Positions 20,132-27,433 of a stretch of DNA of 34,685 nt are shown in pieces. The translations under genes were made by a program, and so were the position numbers. Position 1 is the stretch's first letter. Every line of letters starts with the position of its first letter. Origin of the DNA: Candidatus Pacearchaeota archaeon (GTDB lineage: Archaea; Nanobdellota; Nanobdellia; Pacearchaeales; GW2011-AR1); contig JAFCDM010000001.1 in assembly GCA_017609695.1 (NCBI GenBank), forward strand, positions 1 through 34,685, written 5' to 3'. Under the pieces are notes generated by a model. The model had not been told where the DNA came from and made no database searches. It worked only from the letters and a program-made list of their open reading frames with translations.

Positions 20132-21952
20132 ATGAATAAAAAAGAAAAAAAAATAATAAGTGGAATTAGTTTAATTTTAATATTTGGAATGTTTCTTATT
20201 AGTTCTAATGGTTTTTATTTTCCTTTTGCATCAGGTGATTTTATAAATGGGGTTTCCGATTTATCAATTTTAAGCATAAGCCAAGTAACTCTTAATGGAG
20301 AACCAGCAATAAGAATTTATGCAACTGCAAATGGTGGTGCAGAAGTTTTAGATATTGATTGGGGGACTTCAGAAATAAACTCAAAATTGAGAGAGGGGGG
20401 TTCTGATTTGATTGCAACAGAAAGTATTCGTGGAGGAATTCAAGTTGGAAGGCAAACATTAGAATTTCCTTATGCTTCAACTGGAGAGACCATTCACAGA
20501 AGTGTAAAACAAATAAGTATAGGCACATTTGTTTCTTGTAACTATGAAAATTGTAAAAATTCTGCTGGAAGTGGTGATGTTTTAGATTGGATGAGACCAG
20601 GATTGTCTTGTCAATGTCTAATAGGTCTTGAAAAAGCAGATGTTGGAAAATGGAGTAGTATTACAAAAGGAAATTATCCAGTAACATTTTATATTGATGG
20701 TTTAGGTAGTACGACTTTTGATAGAGATTCTATGACTAAATATTTGAATGATGAAACACTTGGAAATAATGCTAAAATTCAATTTGAGGGGTTTTTAGAT
20801 TCATATGATAGTGTTGGAGAACCTTCTTACACACCTTATTTATACTTAAATCAAATTCAACTACTAGAACCGACTTCTTTTGCACTAATAACAAGTGCAA
20901 AGAGAAACCTTTTAGATTCTTTTGGTTATTGGGATGTTAATACTTATAATTCAATATTAAATGATATTTTTATTGATAAATATTCCCAGTATTCTAGAGA
21001 AAGTTATATTTATTCTTCTTCAAGGGATGTTTCTGGGATTAAAATTACGTTAGATAAACCAATTAGTTATCCAACATTTACAATAACCCTTAATGCAGAA
21101 AGCGTTGGAATAATAGAGCAATCAGGACAACCAGATAATTTGTATTGTGAAGACACTAAATTTAAAGCAAATGAGTTGGGAGAAACAACTTGTTCTGTTA
21201 GAAATTCTGGGGGTGCTGGTTCTTTTTCAGTAGATTTAACTAATTGTGGAACCTCAGCATTTGTAATTGGAGGAAATAATTTAGGGGGATTTGATGTTGG
21301 AGAAGAAGATACTTTTAAAATAAATTTACAGGGAACAACAGATAATGAAAATGGAGAAGAGGGGAATTGTAGAGTTAAAGTTTATGATTTGAATGACCCT
21401 TCTAAATATGACACTTTTACTTTTGGATATTTTATAGAATATAATCCTGGAGGAAAGTGTAGTCCAATTGGAAAATTAATTTGTGATGAACAACTAAAAA
21501 ATATCCTTGAGTGTAAATCATCTGGAACTTATGAGTTAAAAGAGAGTTGTGATGAAATTTGCTCTTATGGAACAAACGGGGTTGCGTTTTGTTCTATAGA
21601 AGATGAGGATGGTTGTAAATGGTATGATTTGGGTTGTTATTTTTTGAAATTTTTTGGTTCAATTAAAAACGTTTTTTCAGATTTATTCTCTGGGGTATTT
21701 AGTATTTTTAAATTTTTAAAATATGCAATAGTTTTTGTAGCATCATTACTTTCCATGTTTTTAACAAATGATTTTTCAAAGAGTATAAAAACTTTAAAAC
21801 AAAATAAGTGGTTAAGAATCACTTTTAGCATAATAATTGGATTGTTTATTAGTATTTTTTTATATTTATTCATCGGAAGTTTTTTATTTTGGGTTTTTGG
21901 TATTGCTTTGATAGTCTTTATCTTTTTAATTAAAATGGTGAAACCAATATAA
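20132..21952 (+). CDS. Candidate archaeal fusexin (Fsx1/HAP2-like membrane fusogen), 606 aa
   Basis: N-terminal signal/anchor (9-26), a roughly 490-residue beta-rich ectodomain with 16 cysteines, and three C-terminal transmembrane helices (about 525-545, 560-580, 582-601). Early residues (LSISQVTLNGEPAIRIYATA) and the YPTFTITLNAESVGI segment before the Cys-rich part follow what I recall of Fsx1 domains I and III. Residues 339-415 (Cys354 in TTCSVRNSGGAG, Cys372 in VDLTNCG, Cys413 in GNCRVKVYD) have the order of the HAP2/Fsx1 domain III, and 443-487 (six cysteines) looks like the extra domain IV of archaeal Fsx1. These are class II-type proteins that merge membranes. Resemblance is by eye; a pleolipovirus-like spike or unrelated adhesin is the alternative. 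It is followed by a run of small membrane-protein genes. Confidence 0.5.
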   Translation: MNKKEKKIISGISLILIFGMFLISSNGFYFPFASGDFINGVSDLSILSISQVTLNGEPAIRIYATANGGAEVLDIDWGTSEINSKLREGGSDLIATESIRGGIQVGRQTLEFPYASTGETIHRSVKQISIGTFVSCNYENCKNSAGSGDVLDWMRPGLSCQCLIGLEKADVGKWSSITKGNYPVTFYIDGLGSTTFDRDSMTKYLNDETLGNNAKIQFEGFLDSYDSVGEPSYTPYLYLNQIQLLEPTSFALITSAKRNLLDSFGYWDVNTYNSILNDIFIDKYSQYSRESYIYSSSRDVSGIKITLDKPISYPTFTITLNAESVGIIEQSGQPDNLYCEDTKFKANELGETTCSVRNSGGAGSFSVDLTNCGTSAFVIGGNNLGGFDVGEEDTFKINLQGTTDNENGEEGNCRVKVYDLNDPSKYDTFTFGYFIEYNPGGKCSPIGKLICDEQLKNILECKSSGTYELKESCDEICSYGTNGVAFCSIEDEDGCKWYDLGCYFLKFFGSIKNVFSDLFSGVFSIFKFLKYAIVFVASLLSMFLTNDFSKSIKTLKQNKWLRITFSIIIGLFISIFLYLFIGSFLFWVFGIALIVFIFLIKMVKPI

Positions 21953-21953
21953 A

Positions 21954-22334
21954 ATGAAAAAAACAATAGTTCCAAATGATTTAAGAGATTTTATGAGTTT
22001 GGCTGGGATATTTTCAGCACTAGGAATATTTTGGAAATTTTTTTTACAAAAAGATTTTTTTATAGACGGAGATGCTTTATTTTTAATCTTGGTTGGGGCT
22101 GGATTGCTGGTAACAGGAAAAGTTTTTACTATAAAAAAATGGGCAAGAGACGGAATACAAGAATCTGAATATTTATTTTTGTTTAGTATCTTATTGGGAT
22201 TTCCTGCAATAATTTTGGGGGTTCTGGTAGCAATTGGTATGACTCTTCCCCAAAATGTTTCATCAATAGCAGGTTTTTTAGCATTATTTATTGGTGCTGT
22301 AACCTTATTTGATTATATTAAAAAAAACACATAA
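21954..22334 (+). CDS. Four-helix membrane protein (126 aa)
   Basis: Hydrophobic helices at about 13-31, 43-60, 73-98 and 103-122 with a basic start and end. Begins two bases after the candidate fusexin stop, so it is likely co-transcribed. No family recognised. Confidence 0.6.
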   Translation: MKKTIVPNDLRDFMSLAGIFSALGIFWKFFLQKDFFIDGDALFLILVGAGLLVTGKVFTIKKWARDGIQESEYLFLFSILLGFPAIILGVLVAIGMTLPQNVSSIAGFLALFIGAVTLFDYIKKNT

Positions 22335-22335
22335 A

Positions 22336-22536
22336 ATGAAAAAGAAAAAATTTACAATAGATAAAAAAGAGAAGAAATGGTTAAGAGCATTAGTAATTTC
22401 TGGTCTTGGATGGGTTTTTATTGTAAAACCATTGACAACTGTTGTTGATGGTATGTTGCCTAATGGTTTTTTGAGATATATTGTTGGTATTTTATTAATT
22501 TTAGCAATACTTTTAATATGGGAGGTTAGACCTTGA
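22336..22536 (+). CDS. Two-helix membrane protein (66 aa)
   Basis: Start at ATG 22336, two bases after the previous stop. A basic N terminus (MKKKKFTIDKKEKKW) then two transmembrane helices (about 20-36 and 46-63). Part of the membrane-protein cluster downstream of the candidate fusogen. Confidence 0.55.
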   Translation: MKKKKFTIDKKEKKWLRALVISGLGWVFIVKPLTTVVDGMLPNGFLRYIVGILLILAILLIWEVRP

Positions 22537-22724
22537 AAATAAAAAAGAAAACAAAAAATTTATTAAAGATAAGTGGAATGTTTTTTTTAGCAAACTTAAT
22601 TGAAAATATTATTCTTCTCTGGCTTTACAAAGTAAATGTTTTTACAAAGATAAATATTACTCTTTTAGTTTTAGTGACAATCATTTTTGCTTTTTTAATA
22701 AAAGAATTTAAATGGGGGGAATAA
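22533..22724 (+). CDS. Two-helix membrane protein, TTG start (63 aa)
   Basis: TTG at 22533 overlaps the preceding stop (TTGA) and is preceded by a GGGAGG ribosome site. Basic N terminus, helices at about 14-32 and 39-56. Unknown. Confidence 0.5.
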   Translation: MKIKKKTKNLLKISGMFFLANLIENIILLWLYKVNVFTKINITLLVLVTIIFAFLIKEFKWGE

Positions 22725-22725
22725 A

Positions 22726-22863
22726 ATGCCAATACCAAAAAGAAAAAAATATGAAAGAAAAAATAAATTTATAAAAAGATGTATGTCTAATAAGACTATG
22801 AAAAAGGAATATAAAAATAAACAAAGAGTAGCAATTTGTTTAAATCAGTGGAGGAAAAAATAA
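22726..22863 (+). CDS. Phage-type IPxPK...CMS...QR.AIC protein (45 aa)
   Basis: MPIPKRKKYERKNKFIKRCM then TMKKEYKNKQRVAICLNQWR. This matches a short sequence found in many tailed phages as a free-standing protein or as a tail of prohead protease and head-morphogenesis proteins (IPkPk..Es...fi.rCMs...m..ey.d..QR.AiCy.qw). Function unknown. It is the clearest virus-type sequence of the module, and has a GGGGGA site before the ATG. Confidence 0.7.
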   Translation: MPIPKRKKYERKNKFIKRCMSNKTMKKEYKNKQRVAICLNQWRKK

Positions 22864-22864
22864 A

Positions 22865-23047
22865 ATGGCAAGAAAAACATTAGATATTTTTTCATTAGGA
22901 ATAATTTTAATTGGAGTTTATTTATTTTTAGACATAACGAGTATGTTTGAATTATTTAGGAATATCTGTGGAATTGTTGGAAGTATAATTGTAATAATTA
23001 CCCAAACAATTTTTTTAAAAGATAGTAGGAGGAAAAAAAATGGTTAG
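22865..23047 (+). CDS. Two-helix membrane protein (60 aa)
   Basis: Helices at about 9-26 and 35-52, with a basic tail (KDSRRKKNG). One base after the previous stop; overlaps the next gene by 8 bases. Confidence 0.5.
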   Translation: MARKTLDIFSLGIILIGVYLFLDITSMFELFRNICGIVGSIIVIITQTIFLKDSRRKKNG

Positions 23048-23219
23048 TAAAGGAGAAGAAAAAAAAGATATAAATAGGGCAATTTTTGTAACAATTTTTG
23101 CTTTGATAATTTCATTGTTTTTAATTTTTAATTCTCCTGAAAAATTTAATGCAGGAACATTATATTCAATAATGGGGGTTATGATTATTTTAGCATATTT
23201 AAGCTGGAATAAATTTTAA
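23040..23219 (+). CDS. Two-helix membrane protein (59 aa)
   Basis: MVSKGEEKKDINRAIFVTIF then FALIISLFLIF and YSIMGVMIILAYL. AGGAGG before the ATG at 23040 supports this start. Unknown. Confidence 0.5.
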   Translation: MVSKGEEKKDINRAIFVTIFALIISLFLIFNSPEKFNAGTLYSIMGVMIILAYLSWNKF

Positions 23220-23220
23220 G

Positions 23221-23379
23221 ATGACATTAAAAAAATTAACAAAAAAAGAGAAGATGGGAATTGTTGGATTTAGTGCAACAATTGTTGGGATTTATATGAT
23301 TTTTATCTTAAAGAACACAAGGGGGGTAATACCACTAATTTTTGGAATTATTTTTATTTGGTTAATGAAAAATGGTTAA
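23221..23379 (+). CDS. Two-helix membrane protein (52 aa)
   Basis: MTLKKLTKKEKMGIVGFSAT, helices about 12-30 and 36-50. Two bases after the previous stop and overlapping the CPBP gene by 8 bases. Unknown. Confidence 0.5.
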   Translation: MTLKKLTKKEKMGIVGFSATIVGIYMIFILKNTRGVIPLIFGIIFIWLMKNG

Positions 23380-23860
23380 ACAATTAGTTGGAATTGATAG
23401 GGACATAATAAAAGATTCTTTTTTTGGAATATTAATTGGGATTGGAATTTTGTTTTTGGGAGCATTTGTACCTGGAATAGGAACAATAGGAATTCCTAGT
23501 GTTCCACAATCATTGTCCTCAGACACTTCAAGGTTTATAGTTGTGGTTATTCTCGCAAGTACTTTTGAAACTTTAGGATTTTTTGATGTAATTTTCTCTT
23601 TTATCAAGGATAAACTTTCACAATTTACTGGAATAAAAATACCTTTTTCAATTGCCACAATATTGACAAGTTTGGTGTTTTCAGGTTTCCATTATTCTGC
23701 TTATGGTTCTGGAAGTTCTGGAGCATTTTTTACTGCATTTTTAATGGGAATTGTTTTTTGCTATGAAAGAAAGTTTTTTAATAGTAATTTACCAGGAATA
23801 TTCACACACGCTGTTTTAAACTTTTATATTGCTTTCATTAGTTTAGCAGTGATAGTATAA
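23372..23860 (+). CDS. CPBP-family membrane protein, possibly inactive protease (162 aa)
   Basis: Four to five transmembrane helices with FSGFHYSAYG (motif 2, FxxxH) and FTHAVLNFYIAF (motif 3, HxxxN). These are the signatures of CPBP/Abi intramembrane metalloproteases (CaaX-protease relatives). Motif 1, normally EExxxR, reads FETLGFFD, keeping one Glu but lacking the second Glu and Arg, so activity is doubtful. In bacteria the family serves in bacteriocin maturation/immunity and prenyl-protein processing. Here it sits amid membrane proteins next to the candidate fusogen and could process them. Confidence 0.7.
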   Translation: MVKQLVGIDRDIIKDSFFGILIGIGILFLGAFVPGIGTIGIPSVPQSLSSDTSRFIVVVILASTFETLGFFDVIFSFIKDKLSQFTGIKIPFSIATILTSLVFSGFHYSAYGSGSSGAFFTAFLMGIVFCYERKFFNSNLPGIFTHAVLNFYIAFISLAVIV

Positions 23861-23861
23861 A

Positions 23862-24995
23862 ATGAAAAAATTAAATAAAAAACAAAAGAGAAATATCGGT
23901 TTTTTAATCTTAATTCTATTAGTTGGATTTTTTATTGGAAGTAATTATTTAAGTGTTTATCCATTTAATTCTGGAGAATGGGATTTTAGAGAAGATTCAA
24001 ATTTACTTTTTCAGTATGCAGGAGATTTAAATTTGTTAGAACCTCCCCATACATCTGAAGGAACATTAAATATAATTGAATATGGGAAATATAGTGTTTC
24101 TAAAGTTTCTGAAATAAAAACTCCAACTGCAAGTTTTAAATTTGAAATCACAGGAGACGAATTAAACCCCAGTGTTAAAGTTTATAAAAACAACATGATG
24201 GTTGATTCATTTATACAAAAAATTTCTGAAATAGATTTCTGGAAAGAAAAAGTTTATACAGATTCAATTGGAACACAAATAAAAATGAATGTAAATCAAA
24301 ATCTTAAAGCAGGTGCATCTGGTCAGGGATTATCAACAGCAAATTATGAAGTTATTTATCCCTATAATTCTTTAGGTTTTGATTTAAGTTCAGAGGTTGT
24401 TGGAAACAAATTAGTTTTAAATCTAAAAATAGATAATAAATATCATAATTTTTTAGGAGATGTTGGAATAAATGTGAAAACACCAGGAATATTTCAATCA
24501 AATGGAGAAGATATTTTAAAGAGTGAATCAATAATTATGAGTGGTTTAAATTCTTATTCTTTTGAATTGCTTTTAAACGATGGTGGAGAAATAATTGTTA
24601 CACCAATAGTTAGAAATGTTTATGCTCCTGCAAGTAATTTAAATAATTTAAATGGGAAAAGTGTTTGGATGGAAAGAAAATCAACCCCATATTCTTCAAT
24701 ACCATCTGATGATAGATATACTCTACCACCAGATTCTTATGGGGGTTTGACTATTGTAAATGAAGACGTTCATAATTGGTATAGAATAAATGATTTAGAA
24801 GGGAAAGAAATTAAATTAAGTATTGAAGAAGAAATAATGGAAGAAATCCAAGAAGAAACAGATTCAGAAACACAAGATTCACAAGAAGAACCATCAAAAC
24901 AAGATTTTTCTAAAATAAAAATAATTTTTAGCATAATTATAATAATTTGCAGTATTGTTGGTTTAATCTTTTTATATAAGAAAATAAAAAAATAA
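23862..24995 (+). CDS. Bitopic surface protein (377 aa)
   Basis: Basic N terminus, transmembrane/signal helix (about 12-28), a beta-rich ectodomain of roughly 290 residues (for example GTQIKMNVNQNLKAGASGQG), an acidic linker (EEEIMEEIQEETDSETQDSQ), and a C-terminal helix (KIIFSIIIIICSIVGLIFLY) with KKIKK tail. No cysteines in the ectodomain, unlike most neighbours. Unrecognised. Confidence 0.6.
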   Translation: MKKLNKKQKRNIGFLILILLVGFFIGSNYLSVYPFNSGEWDFREDSNLLFQYAGDLNLLEPPHTSEGTLNIIEYGKYSVSKVSEIKTPTASFKFEITGDELNPSVKVYKNNMMVDSFIQKISEIDFWKEKVYTDSIGTQIKMNVNQNLKAGASGQGLSTANYEVIYPYNSLGFDLSSEVVGNKLVLNLKIDNKYHNFLGDVGINVKTPGIFQSNGEDILKSESIIMSGLNSYSFELLLNDGGEIIVTPIVRNVYAPASNLNNLNGKSVWMERKSTPYSSIPSDDRYTLPPDSYGGLTIVNEDVHNWYRINDLEGKEIKLSIEEEIMEEIQEETDSETQDSQEEPSKQDFSKIKIIFSIIIIICSIVGLIFLYKKIKK

Positions 24996-24997
24996 AA

Positions 24998-25008
24998 CAT
25001 TTATAAAT
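24998..25008 (+). promoter_or_regulatory. TATA box before the giant surface-protein genes
   Basis: CATTTATAAAT lies about 55 bases before ATG 25058, giving a leader of about 30 bases that contains an AGAGGA ribosome-site-like motif. Confidence 0.45.
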
Positions 25009-25057
25009 AACAATCCCCTATAAATTTGATTGGTTATGTTACAAAACTAAGAGGATA

Positions 25058-27433
25058 ATGGATAAAAAAGCACAAATTAAACTTTTTATAATTGGAATTT
25101 TACTTTTATTAGTTTTAAGTGTTTTTGTTCTTGCAATAACAATAGAAATTGTAGAATCTGGGGAAAATATTGGGGGACATTCTTCAATAGCAATGAATTC
25201 TGACGATATTATACATATGGTTCATCGTAATATGGATAACGGAGATTTAAGGTATTGTAATAATTCTGGAGGTTCGTGGAGTTGTATAAATTTAACATCT
25301 GGTATTGATATGAGAAACCCATCTATTGCAATAGATTCTAAAGGTGTGTTAAATATTATGGTTTATAATTTTGAAGCATCGCAATTAAATTATTTAAATA
25401 ACTCTGGTGGCTCTTGGAATGGATATGTTGTTTTAAATGTAAATTCTCCAAATCCATCTATAGCAATAGATTCAAACGATGTTGTACATTTTTCTTTTTT
25501 TCTTGAATCATCAACTGATTTAATGTATGGTAATAACTCTGGTGGCTCTTGGAGTTTTGAAAATATAGATGATGCTGGTAGTGTTGGAAATTATCCATCT
25601 ATGGCAATAGATTCAACTGACACAATCCATATCTCACACTACAAAGATGATTCTGGAGATTTAAGGTATTGTAATAATTCTGGAGGTTCGTGGAGTTGTG
25701 TCTCTGTAGAAACAGATAATGATGTTGGGAGATATTCTTCTCTTACAATAGGTTTGGATAATGTAGTACATATCTCTGGATATGATGCAACAAATGGAGA
25801 TTTAAGGTATTGTAATAATTCTGGAGGTTCGTGGAGTTGTGTCCCTGTTGATACTGAAGGAAATACTGGTGTTTATTCATCAATAGATTCTGGTATAGAT
25901 AATATAATTAGTATAGTAAGTTTTGATTCTGATGAAAATAATACAAGGTATTGTAATAATTCTGGAGGTTCGTGGAGTTGTTATAACCTTTTTAGTGTTG
26001 GAACAGACCCAACATTTGGGTCACCATCAAATAGGTGGATGGCTATAAAAAAAGGAAGGGTCTCTGGAATTTCAAACTTTTCAAGTTATGCACATATGGG
26101 ATTTTATAATACTTCTATTAATTTTTTTTATGCAAAAGAAAAAGTAACGCCTCTTGGTGTGTTGATAACCTATCCTTCTAATGATAGTTATGGAATAAAT
26201 GTGATGGAACTAAATTATACTCTAAATAATGTTGATTGTGATTCTGTTTGGTATTCTTTAGATTTAGGTGTAACAAATTCTTCAAGACAAGATTGTGGAT
26301 TAAACTGGACAAGTATGAATTATAGTCAAGAAGATAATTTTATAAAAATTTATTCAAATGATACAGATGGATTAGTTTATGATTCTTCCACTACTTTTTA
26401 TATTGATTCAATACCCCCAGATATAAATATAACTTCTATAACAACTGTAAACTCTTCACAGACATTTACTTTTAATTCAACAACATCTGATGTTAATTTA
26501 GATTCTTGTAAATATACAATATTCAATTCAAGTGGTGATGTAGATGTTGAAAATACTACATTTACATGTAATGTTGTAGAACAATCTGCAACAGTTACTT
26601 TGTCTGGAACAAATGAATTTAATTTAACAATTTATTCTTCCGATATTTTTGGGAATGAAAATAGTTCAACACTTAACTTTTCTATAATTTTTGGTGTTGA
26701 AGGTTATTCTGATTCAAGTGGAGGAGGTGTAGGAGGAACTACAGAACCACAAAGAACAGAAACAGTTTGTATGGTTAGGAATTTTAATATAACAGGAATT
26801 GAAGAATTACAAAGATGTATAATTTATGCAAGAATTAAAGAGGTGTGTGTAAAAGATATTTGTTCATTGAATTTAGAGAAAAAAAACGAGATTATAAAAA
26901 ACTTAAATGAGCAAGAAGTAACTTTAAATTCTCAACAATTAGAACTTTTTTTAAATTCATATAATAATAAAGAAATTGAAGCAATAAAAATTTTAGATTC
27001 AGATATAGAAAAGTATTCTTTATTTACAGGAATAATTCAGGGAGTTTCTTTTGATATTGTTTCTGGGATAACAGATAAGTATTTTATTGCATTAACAAAT
27101 TATACAGAATATTTTGCATTTTCAAATAGAGAATTAGTTTCTTGTGAAGTTGTTGATGGAGATGTAGGATTTTCTTGTTTAGCGAAGAATACTACTGCAA
27201 AAATTTCTTATTCTTTAATTGGAGATTTAGATTATACATTTAAGACAGTAGAATCTACTATTTCTTTTGTTGATATAGATAATAATAGTGTTTTCAAAAA
27301 AGTAAGAATACGGGTTGTAAGACCAACAATTCAATTATTAATTTTAGTTGGTTCAATTGCATTAATTTCTGGATTGTGGGTATTTAATAAAAAAAGAATA
27401 ATTAAATATTTTAATAAATTGAAAAATGGATAA
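25058..27433 (+). CDS. Repetitive beta-propeller surface protein (791 aa)
   Basis: N terminus MDKKAQIKLFIIGILLLLV is the signal/anchor type common in DPANN secreted proteins. Residues about 40-310 hold six repeats of roughly 45 residues ending YCNNSGGSWSC and containing SIAIDSxDxxH, as in beta-propeller blades. Ig-like domains follow (about 365-455, 456-545), then a Gly/Ser linker, a Cys-rich helical module (starting TVCMVRNFNITGIEELQRC), and a C-terminal transmembrane helix (about 765-783). Very rich in N-glycosylation sequons. Blades are repeated at the DNA level too, so copy number may vary. Likely adhesin. Confidence 0.7.
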   Translation: MDKKAQIKLFIIGILLLLVLSVFVLAITIEIVESGENIGGHSSIAMNSDDIIHMVHRNMDNGDLRYCNNSGGSWSCINLTSGIDMRNPSIAIDSKGVLNIMVYNFEASQLNYLNNSGGSWNGYVVLNVNSPNPSIAIDSNDVVHFSFFLESSTDLMYGNNSGGSWSFENIDDAGSVGNYPSMAIDSTDTIHISHYKDDSGDLRYCNNSGGSWSCVSVETDNDVGRYSSLTIGLDNVVHISGYDATNGDLRYCNNSGGSWSCVPVDTEGNTGVYSSIDSGIDNIISIVSFDSDENNTRYCNNSGGSWSCYNLFSVGTDPTFGSPSNRWMAIKKGRVSGISNFSSYAHMGFYNTSINFFYAKEKVTPLGVLITYPSNDSYGINVMELNYTLNNVDCDSVWYSLDLGVTNSSRQDCGLNWTSMNYSQEDNFIKIYSNDTDGLVYDSSTTFYIDSIPPDINITSITTVNSSQTFTFNSTTSDVNLDSCKYTIFNSSGDVDVENTTFTCNVVEQSATVTLSGTNEFNLTIYSSDIFGNENSSTLNFSIIFGVEGYSDSSGGGVGGTTEPQRTETVCMVRNFNITGIEELQRCIIYARIKEVCVKDICSLNLEKKNEIIKNLNEQEVTLNSQQLELFLNSYNNKEIEAIKILDSDIEKYSLFTGIIQGVSFDIVSGITDKYFIALTNYTEYFAFSNRELVSCEVVDGDVGFSCLAKNTTAKISYSLIGDLDYTFKTVESTISFVDIDNNSVFKKVRIRVVRPTIQLLILVGSIALISGLWVFNKKRIIKYFNKLKNG
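25241..25981 (+). repeat. DNA-level blade repeats in the propeller gene
   Basis: A 45-base segment starting GGAGATTTAAGGTATTGTAA and ending CGTGGAGTTGT is identical at 25241-25285, 25655-25699 and 25796-25840. Its last 37 bases recur at 25945-25981. Two intervening blades (about 25395 and 25530) use a different codon version (AACTCTGGTGGCTCTTGGA). Two codon sub-families imply recent internal duplication. Confidence 0.85.

Noticed and set aside
25241..25981. Diversity-generating retroelement target
   Set aside because: The repeats are in the surface gene, but no reverse transcriptase or template repeat with adenine-specific changes is seen.
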